Source: Phycisphaerales bacterium UBA7800
GTDB lineage: Bacteria > Planctomycetota > Phycisphaerae > Phycisphaerales > Phycisphaeraceae
Direction: 5' to 3'
Assembly: GCA_002480565.1 (NCBI GenBank)
Contig: DLCK01000051.1
Span: 62,001 to 126,000 of the forward strand
DNA: 64,000 bases
This document shows, piece by piece, positions 1-9,135 of this stretch (position 1 is the stretch's first letter; each line of letters starts with the position of its first letter). The notes under the pieces were generated by a model, which had not been told where the DNA came from, made no database searches, and worked only from the letters and a program-made list of their open reading frames with translations. Both the position numbers and the translations under genes were made by a program.

Positions 1-774
1 GATCGCCTGATCGTTGCCATCGGGATTAAACCCATTGCCTGCCCAACAGCGGGAACGCCAGAGAATATTCTCAAACAAGTACGGTGCAAAGTCATTCGAC
101 TGCCCAGACGATCCGAAACCATTTTGCAGTCGCTCCCATCGCTGAGCACAATCACGTTGCAGCGGTTCAGGATTCTCTATTTGAATCGCGCGAAGATGAT
201 AAGCCTTGAGCAGGTCGGTTGGGTTCAGTGGTACGCCACGATTGTTTTGCGTATCAAAGAAAGTAAATGCCATATCTTCGGTTGGCACTTTGATAATGGT
301 AAAACTCACATGATCAAAAAGACTTCCACATTGACTGCTTGATTCAATTGCCTCAATGCGTTGGAGTTGGTCACGAAGGTTCTGCCTTGCCCGATGAATG
401 TTGTTAACAGAGATTTGTGAGGTGTATTTTAAATCCTGATTGGCAGGCAATGCCTCCTTGAGCATGTGATAGAGAATCGAGAGCGTCGTTAATCGTTGCT
501 GTCCATCAATGATGTATGATTTTCGCGTTTGATGGTCTTGATGAATCAGCAGTGCCCCCATGTAATATTCACCTGGCATATCGGGATCAGTTGCGGTGGT
601 GAAATGTTCATGCAGGTCATCAACCAGTTGCAAGACTTTGCTGTCGTCCCATACATAAGGTCGTTGGTAGACATCCAAAGCCAGTGGATAGTCTCCTGCA
701 TCAGCAAACAATTCACAGAACGTTTGCTTTTGGACATCAACCTTAAAATTGTCTTTATTGTTCCCCAGAATCAT
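1..774 (-). CDS. DUF262 (GmrSD-like) protein, partial (runs off left edge)
   Basis: Reading leftward from the ATG at 774 gives 258 codons with no stop, so the 3' end lies outside the window. The translation shows the DUF262 hallmarks: YQRPYVWD near residue 37, DGQQRLTTL near residue 90, and a DTQNNRGVPL...LLKAYHLR block near residue 175. Members of this family (GmrSD and relatives) are nucleotide-dependent nucleases acting against modified or foreign DNA. The ATG overlaps the hsdS stop as ATGA, so it is probably translated by coupling as the third gene of the restriction operon. Whether a C-terminal DUF1524 HNH domain is present cannot be seen. Confidence 0.85.
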   Translation of the reverse strand, partial: MILGNNKDNFKVDVQKQTFCELFADAGDYPLALDVYQRPYVWDDSKVLQLVDDLHEHFTTATDPDMPGEYYMGALLIHQDHQTRKSYIIDGQQRLTTLSILYHMLKEALPANQDLKYTSQISVNNIHRARQNLRDQLQRIEAIESSSQCGSLFDHVSFTIIKVPTEDMAFTFFDTQNNRGVPLNPTDLLKAYHLRAIQIENPEPLQRDCAQRWERLQNGFGSSGQSNDFAPYLFENILWRSRCWAGNGFNPDGNDQAI

Positions 775-2033
775 ACTAATCGAATCCTCCCGGTTAAAAG
801 TTCTTGCATCAAGCCCTGTTTGAGTTGGCGGGCTTTGGCCAGCTTCGTTTCTAAAACCGATAGCTCCGAATCCATGTCGCTGAGAATTTCGGCGATGGCG
901 GTTTGTTCAGCAGTTGATGACGGAGAAGCTATTAACATCTGGGCGATTGTTCCACGAGTAATGTACGGGGTGTTTCCGGCATTAACCTCAACTCTGATAC
1001 GTTCAGAAAGCTTTTCTCTTAAATAATGCTGAATATATTTGATTGAATCAGAAAAATCATATAAAACATATGTACGCTGGTATGCATTAAACTTACCACA
1101 GTAATAGTGAACGTATCCGACATTTGCCCCATTTCCAGAAACCAATAATGCTTCTGCGTCAAATGCATATTTGTCTATGTATGTATACTGTTTCGCGCAA
1201 GTATAAAACCGATATGGGCCATTGGCTACCATTGCGTTGGCGTCGAGTTTTCCAGTTGTGATGCGATCACACATGCTTGCTATGTCTTTGACAATCCAAT
1301 CTACGGGAATTTCTCCCATTTCCGTTTTTTTGTAGCCCGATTTTGTTTCAAACCCCGGCAGTCGTTTTTTGCCGGTTAGGAGTTGCTGCATGGCGGCTTG
1401 TTTGAGGTGGCGTTTTTTGGCGATCAGTTGCTCCAGCGACCCGATCAACCCATCCGCATCACTTAAAACCGTAGCAATCGCAGATTGCTCTTCTATATTG
1501 TCGGGAATTACTATGGGTAATTGATGCTGAGATGTGATGCCAATGTATGATCTTGTACCGCCACCTGCTAAAATGCACATGATTTCCTGAAAGGGTTTAC
1601 TTCCAAAATAATGGAAAAGATAAGTGTTTTTCAATTTTTTCTTATCGATTATTCGGTAGTAAGTGACTTGTGGAGTAAGCATAAGGTAAGGAAATGGAAT
1701 TGCGCCAACAATTGCCGTATTCCCAATTGTAGCTTTGTGCGTAAGTAAAACATCGCCTGGAAATGAAAATCCTTTTTGCAGATTATCTGCTTGGCATTGT
1801 CTAATGTATGTGCAATTGAATATATCAACCTTGCCATTTTTTACATTGTTTGCCATCACGAATGGTATTCCAAAATCAACAAAGTCACCTGATTTTGGAT
1901 GTATATTTCCATGATTACCATCAATTGGCTTTTCGATAATATTATCATCTATAAGTTGGGATACTTTAATACACTCCCAATCCTCCGGAATCACGCCCAC
2001 TTCGGTCTGTTTGTAACCGGGTTTCAGTTCCAT
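771..2033 (-). CDS. hsdS: Type I restriction-modification specificity subunit HsdS
   Basis: The 420-residue protein has the usual two-half HsdS layout: two variable target-recognition domains, each followed by a conserved helical spacer. The central spacer (about residues 195-225) ends QLLTGKKRL and the C-terminal one ends ELLTGRIRL. It selects the bipartite recognition sequence for the HsdM/HsdR complex. Both halves open with a related stretch (GYKQTEVGVIPEDW and GYKKTEMGEIPVDW). The start overlaps the hsdM stop by 10 bases and the stop overlaps the next gene as ATGA, showing a tight operon. The TRD-coding stretches are more AT-rich than the spacers, as expected for exchanged TRDs. Confidence 0.93.
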   Translation of the reverse strand: MELKPGYKQTEVGVIPEDWECIKVSQLIDDNIIEKPIDGNHGNIHPKSGDFVDFGIPFVMANNVKNGKVDIFNCTYIRQCQADNLQKGFSFPGDVLLTHKATIGNTAIVGAIPFPYLMLTPQVTYYRIIDKKKLKNTYLFHYFGSKPFQEIMCILAGGGTRSYIGITSQHQLPIVIPDNIEEQSAIATVLSDADGLIGSLEQLIAKKRHLKQAAMQQLLTGKKRLPGFETKSGYKKTEMGEIPVDWIVKDIASMCDRITTGKLDANAMVANGPYRFYTCAKQYTYIDKYAFDAEALLVSGNGANVGYVHYYCGKFNAYQRTYVLYDFSDSIKYIQHYLREKLSERIRVEVNAGNTPYITRGTIAQMLIASPSSTAEQTAIAEILSDMDSELSVLETKLAKARQLKQGLMQELLTGRIRLV

Positions 2034-4453
2034 GTGAATCCCATCCTTTCCAGATGCTGATTCACCTTGGCTTCCAATTCAGCAACGTTTTGAGTGAGCT
2101 TGGGGAGTGGGGTTTCGTAGCGTTCGGCTAACTCCTTGATGCGTTGGGTGAGTGCCTGGCTGATGCGGTCCATCTCGCTGTGGATGGCGGCGGACAACGT
2201 AGCGAGCCATTTGTCATCGACGACGAGCGCTTTGATGTCCGGCTCGGTGAGTTTGGGATATTGGTGGTAGGCTAAATCGTCCAGTTCACTGTCGGCCTGC
2301 TTGATGGCTTTTTTCAGGTCGGTCTGCTGGGTGTTGAGCTTTTGCCATTGCTTGAGGATTTTGCGTTCCTCGGCGGCATCGGGGTCGGACTTGATTTCCT
2401 TGAGCCTTGCTGTGATGGCAGCCTTGTTGATCTTATCCAACTCGGCAAAGGCACCGTCATCGCCGTTGTGTTCTTCTTCCAGTTCGGTGAGACTGGCGGC
2501 AACGGTTTCAAGCTGACTGGTTAAGTCATCCAATGCCTGCTGCTCTTTGGCAAAGAACCGGGCGACGACCAGTGGCTTGGGGACCAGATCGCAAACCCAA
2601 CCGCGGAGAATGGTTTTGATGACTTTGCCATCCTTGTTCTTTTTGACTTCGATGACATTGGATGTTTGAGCCTTCCAACCGTCATCGGCGATGAAGTAGC
2701 AATCGTCCTGCATCACATCCGCCCAGTAGTCCATGAGATGCTGATAGACATCGTAATGATTGATGAGCGGTTGGTCGGCATAGTGCGCGAGCAGGTCTTC
2801 GGAGAGATCGACGATGAGCTGCTTGGGATTCATGCCGGGGGCGAGGGCTTTGAGTTTTTTGACGGTGCGTTTTTGCCAGGTGGCAAAGTGGGCATTCATA
2901 TTGTCAATGAACTGGGCAAACTGGGGATGATCGTAGATGCGGGTTTTGATGTCTGATTTGTCACAGGCAAGATTCAGGTAGCCTGGGCGGTTTTTCTTGA
3001 ACAGCGATTTTTTGAGGTTGGGGCAGATGTCCCAGTAACGTTGCAAGGCATCGACATCGACAGTGGGAATGCCACCTTGTAAATGGCCAGCAATGTCCTG
3101 AAGGTCTTCGGCAGTCTGAGAGTCAATGTAACGTGGGAGATTGAGATTGAACTCGTTTTTGACAATCTCATCCAAAGGCACCATGCGTGCATATTTGGGC
3201 ATTTCGATCTGCTTGTTAAAGACATCGACAATCTTGTGAATGTCCTGAGATCGCAGGCGATTTTTCGGGCCATCCTTGGCAAAGCCTTTGGAGGCGTCAA
3301 TCATGAACAGAGCCTTTTCGCCTGACGCGCGGAGATGAGCTTCGGCTTTGTCAATGACGATAATGCAGGCGGGGATACCGGTGCCATAGAACAGGTTGGC
3401 AGGCAGGCCGATGATGCCTTTGATGTAGCCCTTGCGGATAAGGTTGCGACGGATTTCTGCTTCGGCATTCCCGCGGAAGAGGACGCCATGCGGGAGAATG
3501 CAGGCACCTTGGCCAGTGGACTTGAGAGAGCGGACGATGTGCAGAAGGTAGGCATAATCGCCCTGTTTGGCGGGGGGAATGCCGAAGTGTTTGAAGCGGT
3601 CATGAGGATCGTGGAGCGGGTCGAGGCCGGTGCTCCAGCGTTTGTCGGAGAATGGCGGATTGGCGATGACGTAGTCGAAGGTTTTAAGTGCTCCGTCATC
3701 GTTGGTGAACTTGGGATCGGTGAGGGTGTTGCCCTGCTTGATGTCTGCATGAGCATTGTTGTGGAGGATCATGTTCATGTAGGCAAGACTGGAAGTGGCG
3801 GAGTCTTTTTCCTGGCCGTAGAGCGAGACCTTGGAAGGTGCAGTATCCGCGACTTTCAGCAGCAGCGAGCCAGAGCCACAGGTGGGGTCATAGATGGTGG
3901 TGGAAGGTGTGGTTTTGGCGGTGGCAATGCCCAGTATTTGAGCCATGATGCGGCTGACCTCGGCGGGCGTATAGAACTGGCCTTTGGATTTGCCGGACTC
4001 GGTGGCAAAGTGGCGCATGAGGTATTCGTAGGCATCGCCAAGGATGTCATCACCATCTGCCCGGTTCTTGGAGAAGTCCAGTTCCGGCTTTTCAAAGATG
4101 GCGATGAGATTGGTCAGGCGATCGACCTTCTCTTTGCCCGTGCCGAGCTTGGAATCATCATTGAAGTCCGGCATGTCGGAGATGCGGTTTTTACTGGCAA
4201 GGGGACCGATGATCTTTTTGTTGATCAGGTCGCCGATGTTGGGATTGCCTTTGAGGGCAACCATGTCGTCGAAGGTGGAACCCTTGGGAACGGTGATGTC
4301 ACCATAGGGTTGGCCAGCGAACTTGTCGGAGACATATTTGAGGAACAGCAGTACGAGGACATAGTCTTTGTATTGGGATGCATCCATGCCCCCGCGGAGT
4401 TCATCGCAGGAGGCCCAGATGGAGGAGTAGAGTTCGGATTTTTTCAATGCCAT
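2024..4453 (-). CDS. hsdM: Type I restriction-modification DNA adenine methyltransferase HsdM
   Basis: The 809-residue protein has an HsdM N-terminal domain (SIWASCDELRGGMD) followed by an N6-adenine methylase core. The SAM-binding motif DPTCGSGSLLLK lies near residue 188 and the catalytic NPPF motif near residue 266. Typical HsdM proteins are near 500-550 residues. The extra C-terminal ~300 residues are charged and coiled-coil-like (about 620-720) and probably contact HsdS. It methylates adenines in the host recognition site and is the first gene of hsdM-hsdS-DUF262. No hsdR is visible. It would have to lie left of the window, or DUF262 could replace it functionally. Confidence 0.93.
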   Translation of the reverse strand: MALKKSELYSSIWASCDELRGGMDASQYKDYVLVLLFLKYVSDKFAGQPYGDITVPKGSTFDDMVALKGNPNIGDLINKKIIGPLASKNRISDMPDFNDDSKLGTGKEKVDRLTNLIAIFEKPELDFSKNRADGDDILGDAYEYLMRHFATESGKSKGQFYTPAEVSRIMAQILGIATAKTTPSTTIYDPTCGSGSLLLKVADTAPSKVSLYGQEKDSATSSLAYMNMILHNNAHADIKQGNTLTDPKFTNDDGALKTFDYVIANPPFSDKRWSTGLDPLHDPHDRFKHFGIPPAKQGDYAYLLHIVRSLKSTGQGACILPHGVLFRGNAEAEIRRNLIRKGYIKGIIGLPANLFYGTGIPACIIVIDKAEAHLRASGEKALFMIDASKGFAKDGPKNRLRSQDIHKIVDVFNKQIEMPKYARMVPLDEIVKNEFNLNLPRYIDSQTAEDLQDIAGHLQGGIPTVDVDALQRYWDICPNLKKSLFKKNRPGYLNLACDKSDIKTRIYDHPQFAQFIDNMNAHFATWQKRTVKKLKALAPGMNPKQLIVDLSEDLLAHYADQPLINHYDVYQHLMDYWADVMQDDCYFIADDGWKAQTSNVIEVKKNKDGKVIKTILRGWVCDLVPKPLVVARFFAKEQQALDDLTSQLETVAASLTELEEEHNGDDGAFAELDKINKAAITARLKEIKSDPDAAEERKILKQWQKLNTQQTDLKKAIKQADSELDDLAYHQYPKLTEPDIKALVVDDKWLATLSAAIHSEMDRISQALTQRIKELAERYETPLPKLTQNVAELEAKVNQHLERMGFTWN

Positions 4454-4522
4454 GGGTGGTGGTTTGCCTGTGAGTGAATTGTTTTATCAGAAGCTGTATG
4501 TTAATAACTGTCACAGTCAGCA

Positions 4523-4551
4523 ATTGTCACTATTCAGACCTTTGCGGTCAA
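4523..4551 (-). promoter_or_regulatory. Possible sigma70-type promoter of the hsdM operon
   Basis: On the minus strand a TTGACC hexamer (4551-4546) is followed after 17 bases by GACAAT (4528-4523), about 70 bases before the hsdM start. The fit is four to five of six in each box. The rest of the 4454-4865 gap shows no further gene. Confidence 0.3.
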
Positions 4552-4865
4552 ACAAGTGAAAAGTCCCCGTTGTAAGACACAAGGATGTAGCAATGCCAAA
4601 TGAAAAAAGTAGATACGTGGGTACGCACACATGAACGCTGCACTTTTTCAGGTGTTGAAATGATGGACTCGGTAAAACCAATTCAAGCAGCTTCCTCTTC
4701 ATTAATAGTCGTGTTATAAACTGGTTTGGAGACTGGACCGACTGAAAGCGGTCAGATTTGATGTATGGGCATTCGATTGATCCCCGGAATGAATGATCGA
4801 GGCGGCTGTTCCTTCATCTGCTGGACTGCTCCGCCCGGTCTGCCCAACAGTAGCAGGTGGATATT

Positions 4866-5684
4866 ATGCTCTTTCCCATTGTTGACTTGTACTTCACGTA
4901 TCGGGATGACAGACCCAAGTTGTGTTATGTACTGGAAGGCTTAGCTGACGATGAAATCAAAGTCCTGCTGGAAGCGATGAAACGCCGCTTCGATAAGTCC
5001 GAGCCGGACGCCTTCACGTTCTCCATCAAGATCAGCGACGAATACTCCCCGCTGGAACGGGTGGAGCGGCAGCGCGGCGGGGATTGGGCCGACTCGGGAA
5101 TCAACAGCTTGGCCGACAAAATGCTCGCAAGCATGAATCTTGGCACGATTGACGGTATGAATGTTGAGCAACAACGATGGCTGAACGTTCGTAATACCAC
5201 CATCGCGCTATGTGGCGATATTAACCGATTGCGGATCGATTTATGCCTTGGGCCAAGCAAGTCTTCAATTCTGTCTGTTGTCAGTCGTGATGAACTGCTT
5301 GCGCATCTTGATTCCGTGGAATATCGGCTACCTGAGCTTCTTGGGCCGAAAGAGAAACTAGATTTCAATACTGGTGGTAAGTCTCTAAATGGTGAAAAGA
5401 ATCGAAGCGTCGAGTTGCCCATCACTTCAACTCTGCATGATCCACCTGAAAATTCAACAGAATCAAAACAACGAAAAGGTAAATCCAAGAGAAAAGGCGG
5501 CAGAACACCAATCAAGGACAATCCCGTAAAACTCAATAAGTACACGAACTTTTATCGTGGCTGGCAAGATGCCAAAGAGGCTCCGAAAGAGGATCGACTT
5601 ACATTTGAACAATACTGTCTTCACAATGACGTCGAATTAAATGAAGGCAAACGGATGAGAGAATGGGGGCGTACAAACTTGTAA
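4866..5684 (+). CDS. Uncharacterised protein of element 1
   Basis: A 272-residue soluble protein not recognised as any family. The ATG at 4866 is preferred over an upstream GTG at 4857 because AGGTGG sits five bases before it. The N-terminal ~170 residues look globular. Residues ~175-225 are a low-complexity, basic linker (KQRKGKSKRKGGRTP). A short C-terminal segment contains YRGWQDAKEAPKEDRLTFEQYC. It is the first plus-strand gene of element 1, divergent from the restriction operon and about 200 bases upstream of the AlpA-like gene, so an accessory or regulatory role is possible but unproven. Confidence 0.6.
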   Translation: MLFPIVDLYFTYRDDRPKLCYVLEGLADDEIKVLLEAMKRRFDKSEPDAFTFSIKISDEYSPLERVERQRGGDWADSGINSLADKMLASMNLGTIDGMNVEQQRWLNVRNTTIALCGDINRLRIDLCLGPSKSSILSVVSRDELLAHLDSVEYRLPELLGPKEKLDFNTGGKSLNGEKNRSVELPITSTLHDPPENSTESKQRKGKSKRKGGRTPIKDNPVKLNKYTNFYRGWQDAKEAPKEDRLTFEQYCLHNDVELNEGKRMREWGRTNL

Positions 5685-5892
5685 TTAAGTTTTCTGGAGC
5701 AATAGGTTTTCTGGAAAGAAAAAACGTAGGTGTGGCAACTTCTTAATAAAAAAGAACTTGCTTGGCGTGTGCTGGCAATTATGATTCCAGAAAACCGTAA
5801 ATGGGTATTCTGTCTGGAACTGCCAATAAACTTTCCATAACAGGCGACACACCGGTAAGGATGCTGGCCCGACCTGTTACGGAGATAGCCCA

Positions 5893-6144
5893 ATGGCTTT
5901 CACTTCTAAACCCACCGGCGGGGCTGACGCCGGGGTCGAAATGAGCCGACCCGTATTGCTTGACGTTCGCCAAGTCGCCAAAATGCTCAACGCATCGTCG
6001 CGCACCGTTTACCGGCTTTCTGACATGGGCCGGATGCCGCAACCAGTCAAACTGGGGGCGCTAGTTCGCTGGCGTGCTGTTGAACTGCGTGATTGGATTG
6101 ACGCCGGCTGTCCGACTTGCCGTAAAGGGGGTGCGAAATGTTGA
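5893..6144 (+). CDS. AlpA/excisionase-type helix-turn-helix protein
   Basis: An 83-residue protein with an AlpA/HTH_17 pattern: LLDVRQVAKMLNASSRTVYRLSDMGRMPQPVKLGALVRW, then an acidic tail helix (LRDWIDAGCP). Such proteins bind DNA near att sites or promoters and act as excisionases or activators in satellites and integrative elements. A ribosome-binding site GGAG lies at 5881. The last codons overlap the next gene by 7 bases, so it heads the replication operon of element 1. As the only Xis-like gene of this element it is the likely directionality factor for the integrase at 9357. Confidence 0.8.
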   Translation: MAFTSKPTGGADAGVEMSRPVLLDVRQVAKMLNASSRTVYRLSDMGRMPQPVKLGALVRWRAVELRDWIDAGCPTCRKGGAKC

Positions 6145-6632
6145 ACAATCGCCCCAAACTGTCGGACATTCTCAACGGCGGAACCGACTCACTACACCAG
6201 CAATGGCAATCGACCCAAGCCGCCGGAGATTTTTCACCCCTGCCAGCTGGAACGTATACCACCCATGTGACCGCCGGGGAACTGTTCACAGCACGAAGTG
6301 GGACTCCAGGATACAAGCTGACTTTCCGAATATTGGAAGGCGAACACACCGGGCGTCAACTTTGGCATGACGTGTGGCTGACCGCTACCGCATTGCCTAT
6401 GGCCAAGAGGGACCTGGGCAAACTTGGCGTCACTAGCTTGGAACAATTGGAAATGCCTCTACCGCTGGGCATCCGTTGCACTGTCAAGGTGACGTTACGA
6501 CGCGAAGATGACGGCGCGGAGTACAACCGTGTTCAATCGTTTGTGGTAGTCGGAATCGACGCTGACCCGACCGCTGACAATGACTTTGCACCGGACGAAC
6601 CGGGACAAGCTGAGGGGGTAAGCCATGAGTAA
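6138..6632 (+). CDS. DUF669-like phage replication accessory protein
   Basis: A 164-residue protein resembling DUF669 proteins found beside phage primases and helicases. It has a PLPAGTYTTHV segment, then GTPGYKLTFRILEGEHTGRQLWHDVWL, and an acidic C-terminus as in single-stranded DNA-binding proteins. A role as ssDNA-binding replication accessory is inferred from that acidic tail and from its place between an AlpA-like regulator and a primase gene. It overlaps both neighbours by 7-8 bases. Confidence 0.65.
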   Translation: MLNNRPKLSDILNGGTDSLHQQWQSTQAAGDFSPLPAGTYTTHVTAGELFTARSGTPGYKLTFRILEGEHTGRQLWHDVWLTATALPMAKRDLGKLGVTSLEQLEMPLPLGIRCTVKVTLRREDDGAEYNRVQSFVVVGIDADPTADNDFAPDEPGQAEGVSHE

Positions 6633-7617
6633 TGCAACCCCTTTCGGTTTTCGGATTGTCGGAGCATGTACCGGCGACCGAAAGCTGATTGATTGGCCGA
6701 AAGCATTTGCTGCGTACTGCTCGGCAAATGCCAAGGCTGGGGTGAGTAACGAGGGCTATCTATCGGCTTTCACGTTTGGGTGCGACTTTCGCGATCACCT
6801 GCAACGCACTGGCTCCACACGTGCCTATAAGGGGTCGTGTGGTGCCTTGTGGTGCTGGTGGGACATTGACCGGGCCGATGATCTTGTGCTCGCCCTAAAT
6901 GACGCTAGAACGCTTTGCGTGCAATTGGGTGAACGCTTCACTGTAAGTGATGATTCACTGCTGGTATTCTTCTCTGGCTCCAAGGGCTTTCACGTGGGCC
7001 TGCCGCTGTGGGGCTTCGGTCCCAAACCGGGGCCGATGTTTCACCGGATTGCCCGACGGTTTGCTGAGCAAGTTGCTGAGCAAGCTGGTATCGTAATTGA
7101 TACGGGGGTTTATGATTGTGTCCGGGCTTTCCGCGCCCCAAACTCACGTCACCCCAAAACGGGATTACACAAACGCCGTTTGACAGTGGATGAACTGCTC
7201 TACACGGGTGTTGATCGCATCGTTGAACTTGCCTGCGAGCCTGAGCCGTTCGAATTGGCAGAACTTGGCGACGGGAAATGTGGCTTTGAATTGCCTGCCG
7301 CATGGAATGCCGCTACTGAGCAAGTGCAGAATGAAAGTAAAGCGATGCTCAAACGCCGTGATGCCGTGGTCAAAGGTGACGTATCGGCAAAGCTCAACTC
7401 ACTAACGCTGCATTTTCTCCGCGAAGGTGCGACGACTGGTGACCGCCACCGGTTGTTATTCAGCGCATCGGCGAATCTAGCTGAATGTGGTGCACCACTA
7501 CACCTATGCCACGGACTGCTTAGTGAGCCGGCGCGTGATTCGGGTTTGCCGCCATCGGAAGTCGAACGGCAGATTCGGTGCGGATATGAACACGGCATTA
7601 AAGGGGGTATAGCATGA
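6625..7617 (+). CDS. PrimPol-type (archaeo-eukaryotic family) DNA primase
   Basis: The 330-residue protein carries archaeo-eukaryotic primase motifs: CWWDIDRAD (the DxD metal-binding motif, ~residue 75), FFSGSKGFHVGLPL (the sxH nucleotide-binding motif, ~residue 113), and a later FRAPNSRHPKTG block. These enzymes make RNA or DNA primers for mobile-element replication. The C-terminal ~90 residues form a helical primase-associated segment. The gene overlaps its neighbours by four to eight bases within one operon, matching a self-contained replicon of satellite or plasmid type. Confidence 0.85.
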   Translation: MSNATPFGFRIVGACTGDRKLIDWPKAFAAYCSANAKAGVSNEGYLSAFTFGCDFRDHLQRTGSTRAYKGSCGALWCWWDIDRADDLVLALNDARTLCVQLGERFTVSDDSLLVFFSGSKGFHVGLPLWGFGPKPGPMFHRIARRFAEQVAEQAGIVIDTGVYDCVRAFRAPNSRHPKTGLHKRRLTVDELLYTGVDRIVELACEPEPFELAELGDGKCGFELPAAWNAATEQVQNESKAMLKRRDAVVKGDVSAKLNSLTLHFLREGATTGDRHRLLFSASANLAECGAPLHLCHGLLSEPARDSGLPPSEVERQIRCGYEHGIKGGIA

Positions 7618-8561
7618 CAAGCAATTACACCACCGCTGAAAATGTACTGGGATCGTGGCGCGATGACTTGATGACCAGCAGACAACCGACGTTCTATCCC
7701 ATGGGGGCTGGGGCATTGAGCCGGCTGGAAGTCGGGCCGGGGCTGGTAACATTGATCGGTGGCGCACCAGGAGCCGGCAATACCGCCTTTGCCATGCAAG
7801 GCGTTCTCGATGCTCTGCGATTCACACCGGCCTTGCGGGTATTGGTATGCAATATCGAAATGCCGCCAACGGTGCTGATGGATCGCCAGCTTTCCAGATT
7901 GTCGGGCGTGGACCTGACGACGATTCGCTACCGCCGGCTGGAATCTCAACACGGCGACCGCATCGACCAAGGCATGACAACGCTTGAGAGTGTAGCCGAC
8001 CGACTGTGTTTTGTCCGACCGCCGTTTGACTTGGGCAACGTGGCCGCTACTGCCGATGAATTTGGTGCTGATCTGCTGGTTCTGGATTACATTCAACGCA
8101 TTGCATTACCGGGGGACCATGAGCCTGACCGGGGCCGCGTCAATCGGACGATGGATTGCTTACGGCAATTCGCCGATGCTGGTGTGGCTGTCATTGTGGT
8201 AAGCGCTGTAGGACGCTCCAAAGACAGTAAGGGGCGTTCAAGTTATGCCGGTGAGGGGTTGAATCTTGCCAGCTTCCGCGAAAGCTCGGAACTGGAATTT
8301 GGGGCCGATGACGCCTTTATTCTGTATCCGGATTCTGACGACTCGACCGGCGACCTGATGACGTTAAAACATCTTAAATCAAGACATGGTGAGTGCCGCG
8401 ACTTGTCGCTAACATTCGACCGCAAACGGCAACACTTTGAGCCAGCAGCAAGCGAAACGGGTACGCCGGCAATTCCAATCCGGAAACTTTCAAACGCTGT
8501 GGCCGAACTTTGGAAACGTACCCCTGCCGCTGCTGATGAAGCGGGGTGCGATGATGAGTGA
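7614..8561 (+). CDS. DnaB-like RecA-fold helicase/ATPase with altered Walker A
   Basis: The 315-residue protein resembles the C-terminal ATPase domain of DnaB. It has a P-loop-like GGAPGAGNTA at residues ~49-58, a Walker B LLVLDYIQ at ~155-162, and a DnaB-like segment with conserved SSELEFGAD. The P-loop lysine that binds nucleotide phosphates is replaced by asparagine (codon AAT at about 7777-7779), which should impair ATP hydrolysis. The N-terminal DnaB domain is absent. ATGA-type overlap with the primase gene indicates coupled synthesis. It may act as a structural loader, or the change may be a loss-of-function mutation. Confidence 0.8.
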   Translation: MTSNYTTAENVLGSWRDDLMTSRQPTFYPMGAGALSRLEVGPGLVTLIGGAPGAGNTAFAMQGVLDALRFTPALRVLVCNIEMPPTVLMDRQLSRLSGVDLTTIRYRRLESQHGDRIDQGMTTLESVADRLCFVRPPFDLGNVAATADEFGADLLVLDYIQRIALPGDHEPDRGRVNRTMDCLRQFADAGVAVIVVSAVGRSKDSKGRSSYAGEGLNLASFRESSELEFGADDAFILYPDSDDSTGDLMTLKHLKSRHGECRDLSLTFDRKRQHFEPAASETGTPAIPIRKLSNAVAELWKRTPAAADEAGCDDE

Positions 8562-8946
8562 GAGCCGCATTATCCCTGCTGGTGATGTCCTGCCACCGAT
8601 GGATGACGAACCGCGAACCGCAAAGCCTAAGCACGGCAAAGGAGACAAGCGGCGAACACGTGACCGCTTTGTGGTACTCAATTCGTTTGTCGATTGCAGC
8701 ATGGCCAACCTGACACGGTCCGAACTCGCTGTTTGGCTGGTACTCTACCGGGATGAACGTAAGGGAACCGCATGTACAAGTGCCGCCTATATTGCAAAGC
8801 GAGCCGGCACAAGTCCACGACGCACACTGGACGCCATCGGAAAGCTCTGTAAGCGTGGCTTGGTAAAACGCATTTATCGTGGCGGTCTGAACCGTGGGGC
8901 GTCTACATATCGCATATTCCCATTGGCGAGTGTAACAGACAAGTGA
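8551..8946 (+). CDS. Winged-helix replication/regulatory protein of element 1
   Basis: A 131-residue protein with a helix-turn-helix (LTRSELAVWLVLYRDERKGTACTSAAYIAKRAGTSPRRTLDAIGKLCKRGLVKR) typical of plasmid or phage replication initiators and helicase loaders. The start ATG at 8551 (or 8554) follows GCGGGG and lies inside the end of the helicase gene. An upstream in-frame ATG at 8437 would give a longer product but runs deep into that gene. Its stop codon abuts the pair of palindromes at 8951-9011, which may be its binding sites. Confidence 0.7.
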   Translation: MMSESRIIPAGDVLPPMDDEPRTAKPKHGKGDKRRTRDRFVVLNSFVDCSMANLTRSELAVWLVLYRDERKGTACTSAAYIAKRAGTSPRRTLDAIGKLCKRGLVKRIYRGGLNRGASTYRIFPLASVTDK

Positions 8947-9012
8947 CTGATGACGTGTACGTCACTAGCACTGGTGACATTTCCGTGCAATTACTGATGA
9001 CGTATACGTCAC
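8946..9012. promoter_or_regulatory. Pair of near-identical palindromes (operator or origin sites)
   Basis: Two copies of ACTGATGACGTNTACGTCAC-like sequence lie 47 bases apart: TGACGTGTACGTCA at 8951-8964 and the perfect 14-bp palindrome TGACGTATACGTCA at 8998-9011. They occupy the gap between the replication HTH gene and the small HTH gene. This suits dimer-bound operators or an origin. Confidence 0.65.
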
Positions 9013-9135
9013 CTATTCCATAAAGAACCATAAGCACGTGCATGCGCTCAAGGCTTCGCACGTGAATACAAAGTAAAGCAGATAAACCCGCAATTACTAT
9101 TGACCTGAATACGGCGATTGGTCAAAATAAACACC

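Noticed and set aside
3335..4477. Long open frame antisense to hsdM (380 codons)
   Set aside because: It is the mirror of a GC-biased real gene. Its translation is Gly/Val-rich with no motif, while hsdM has full family motifs.
7200..8096. 298-codon frame opposite the primase and helicase genes
   Set aside because: No recognisable domain, and the opposite strand carries clear AEP and DnaB motifs with coupled starts.
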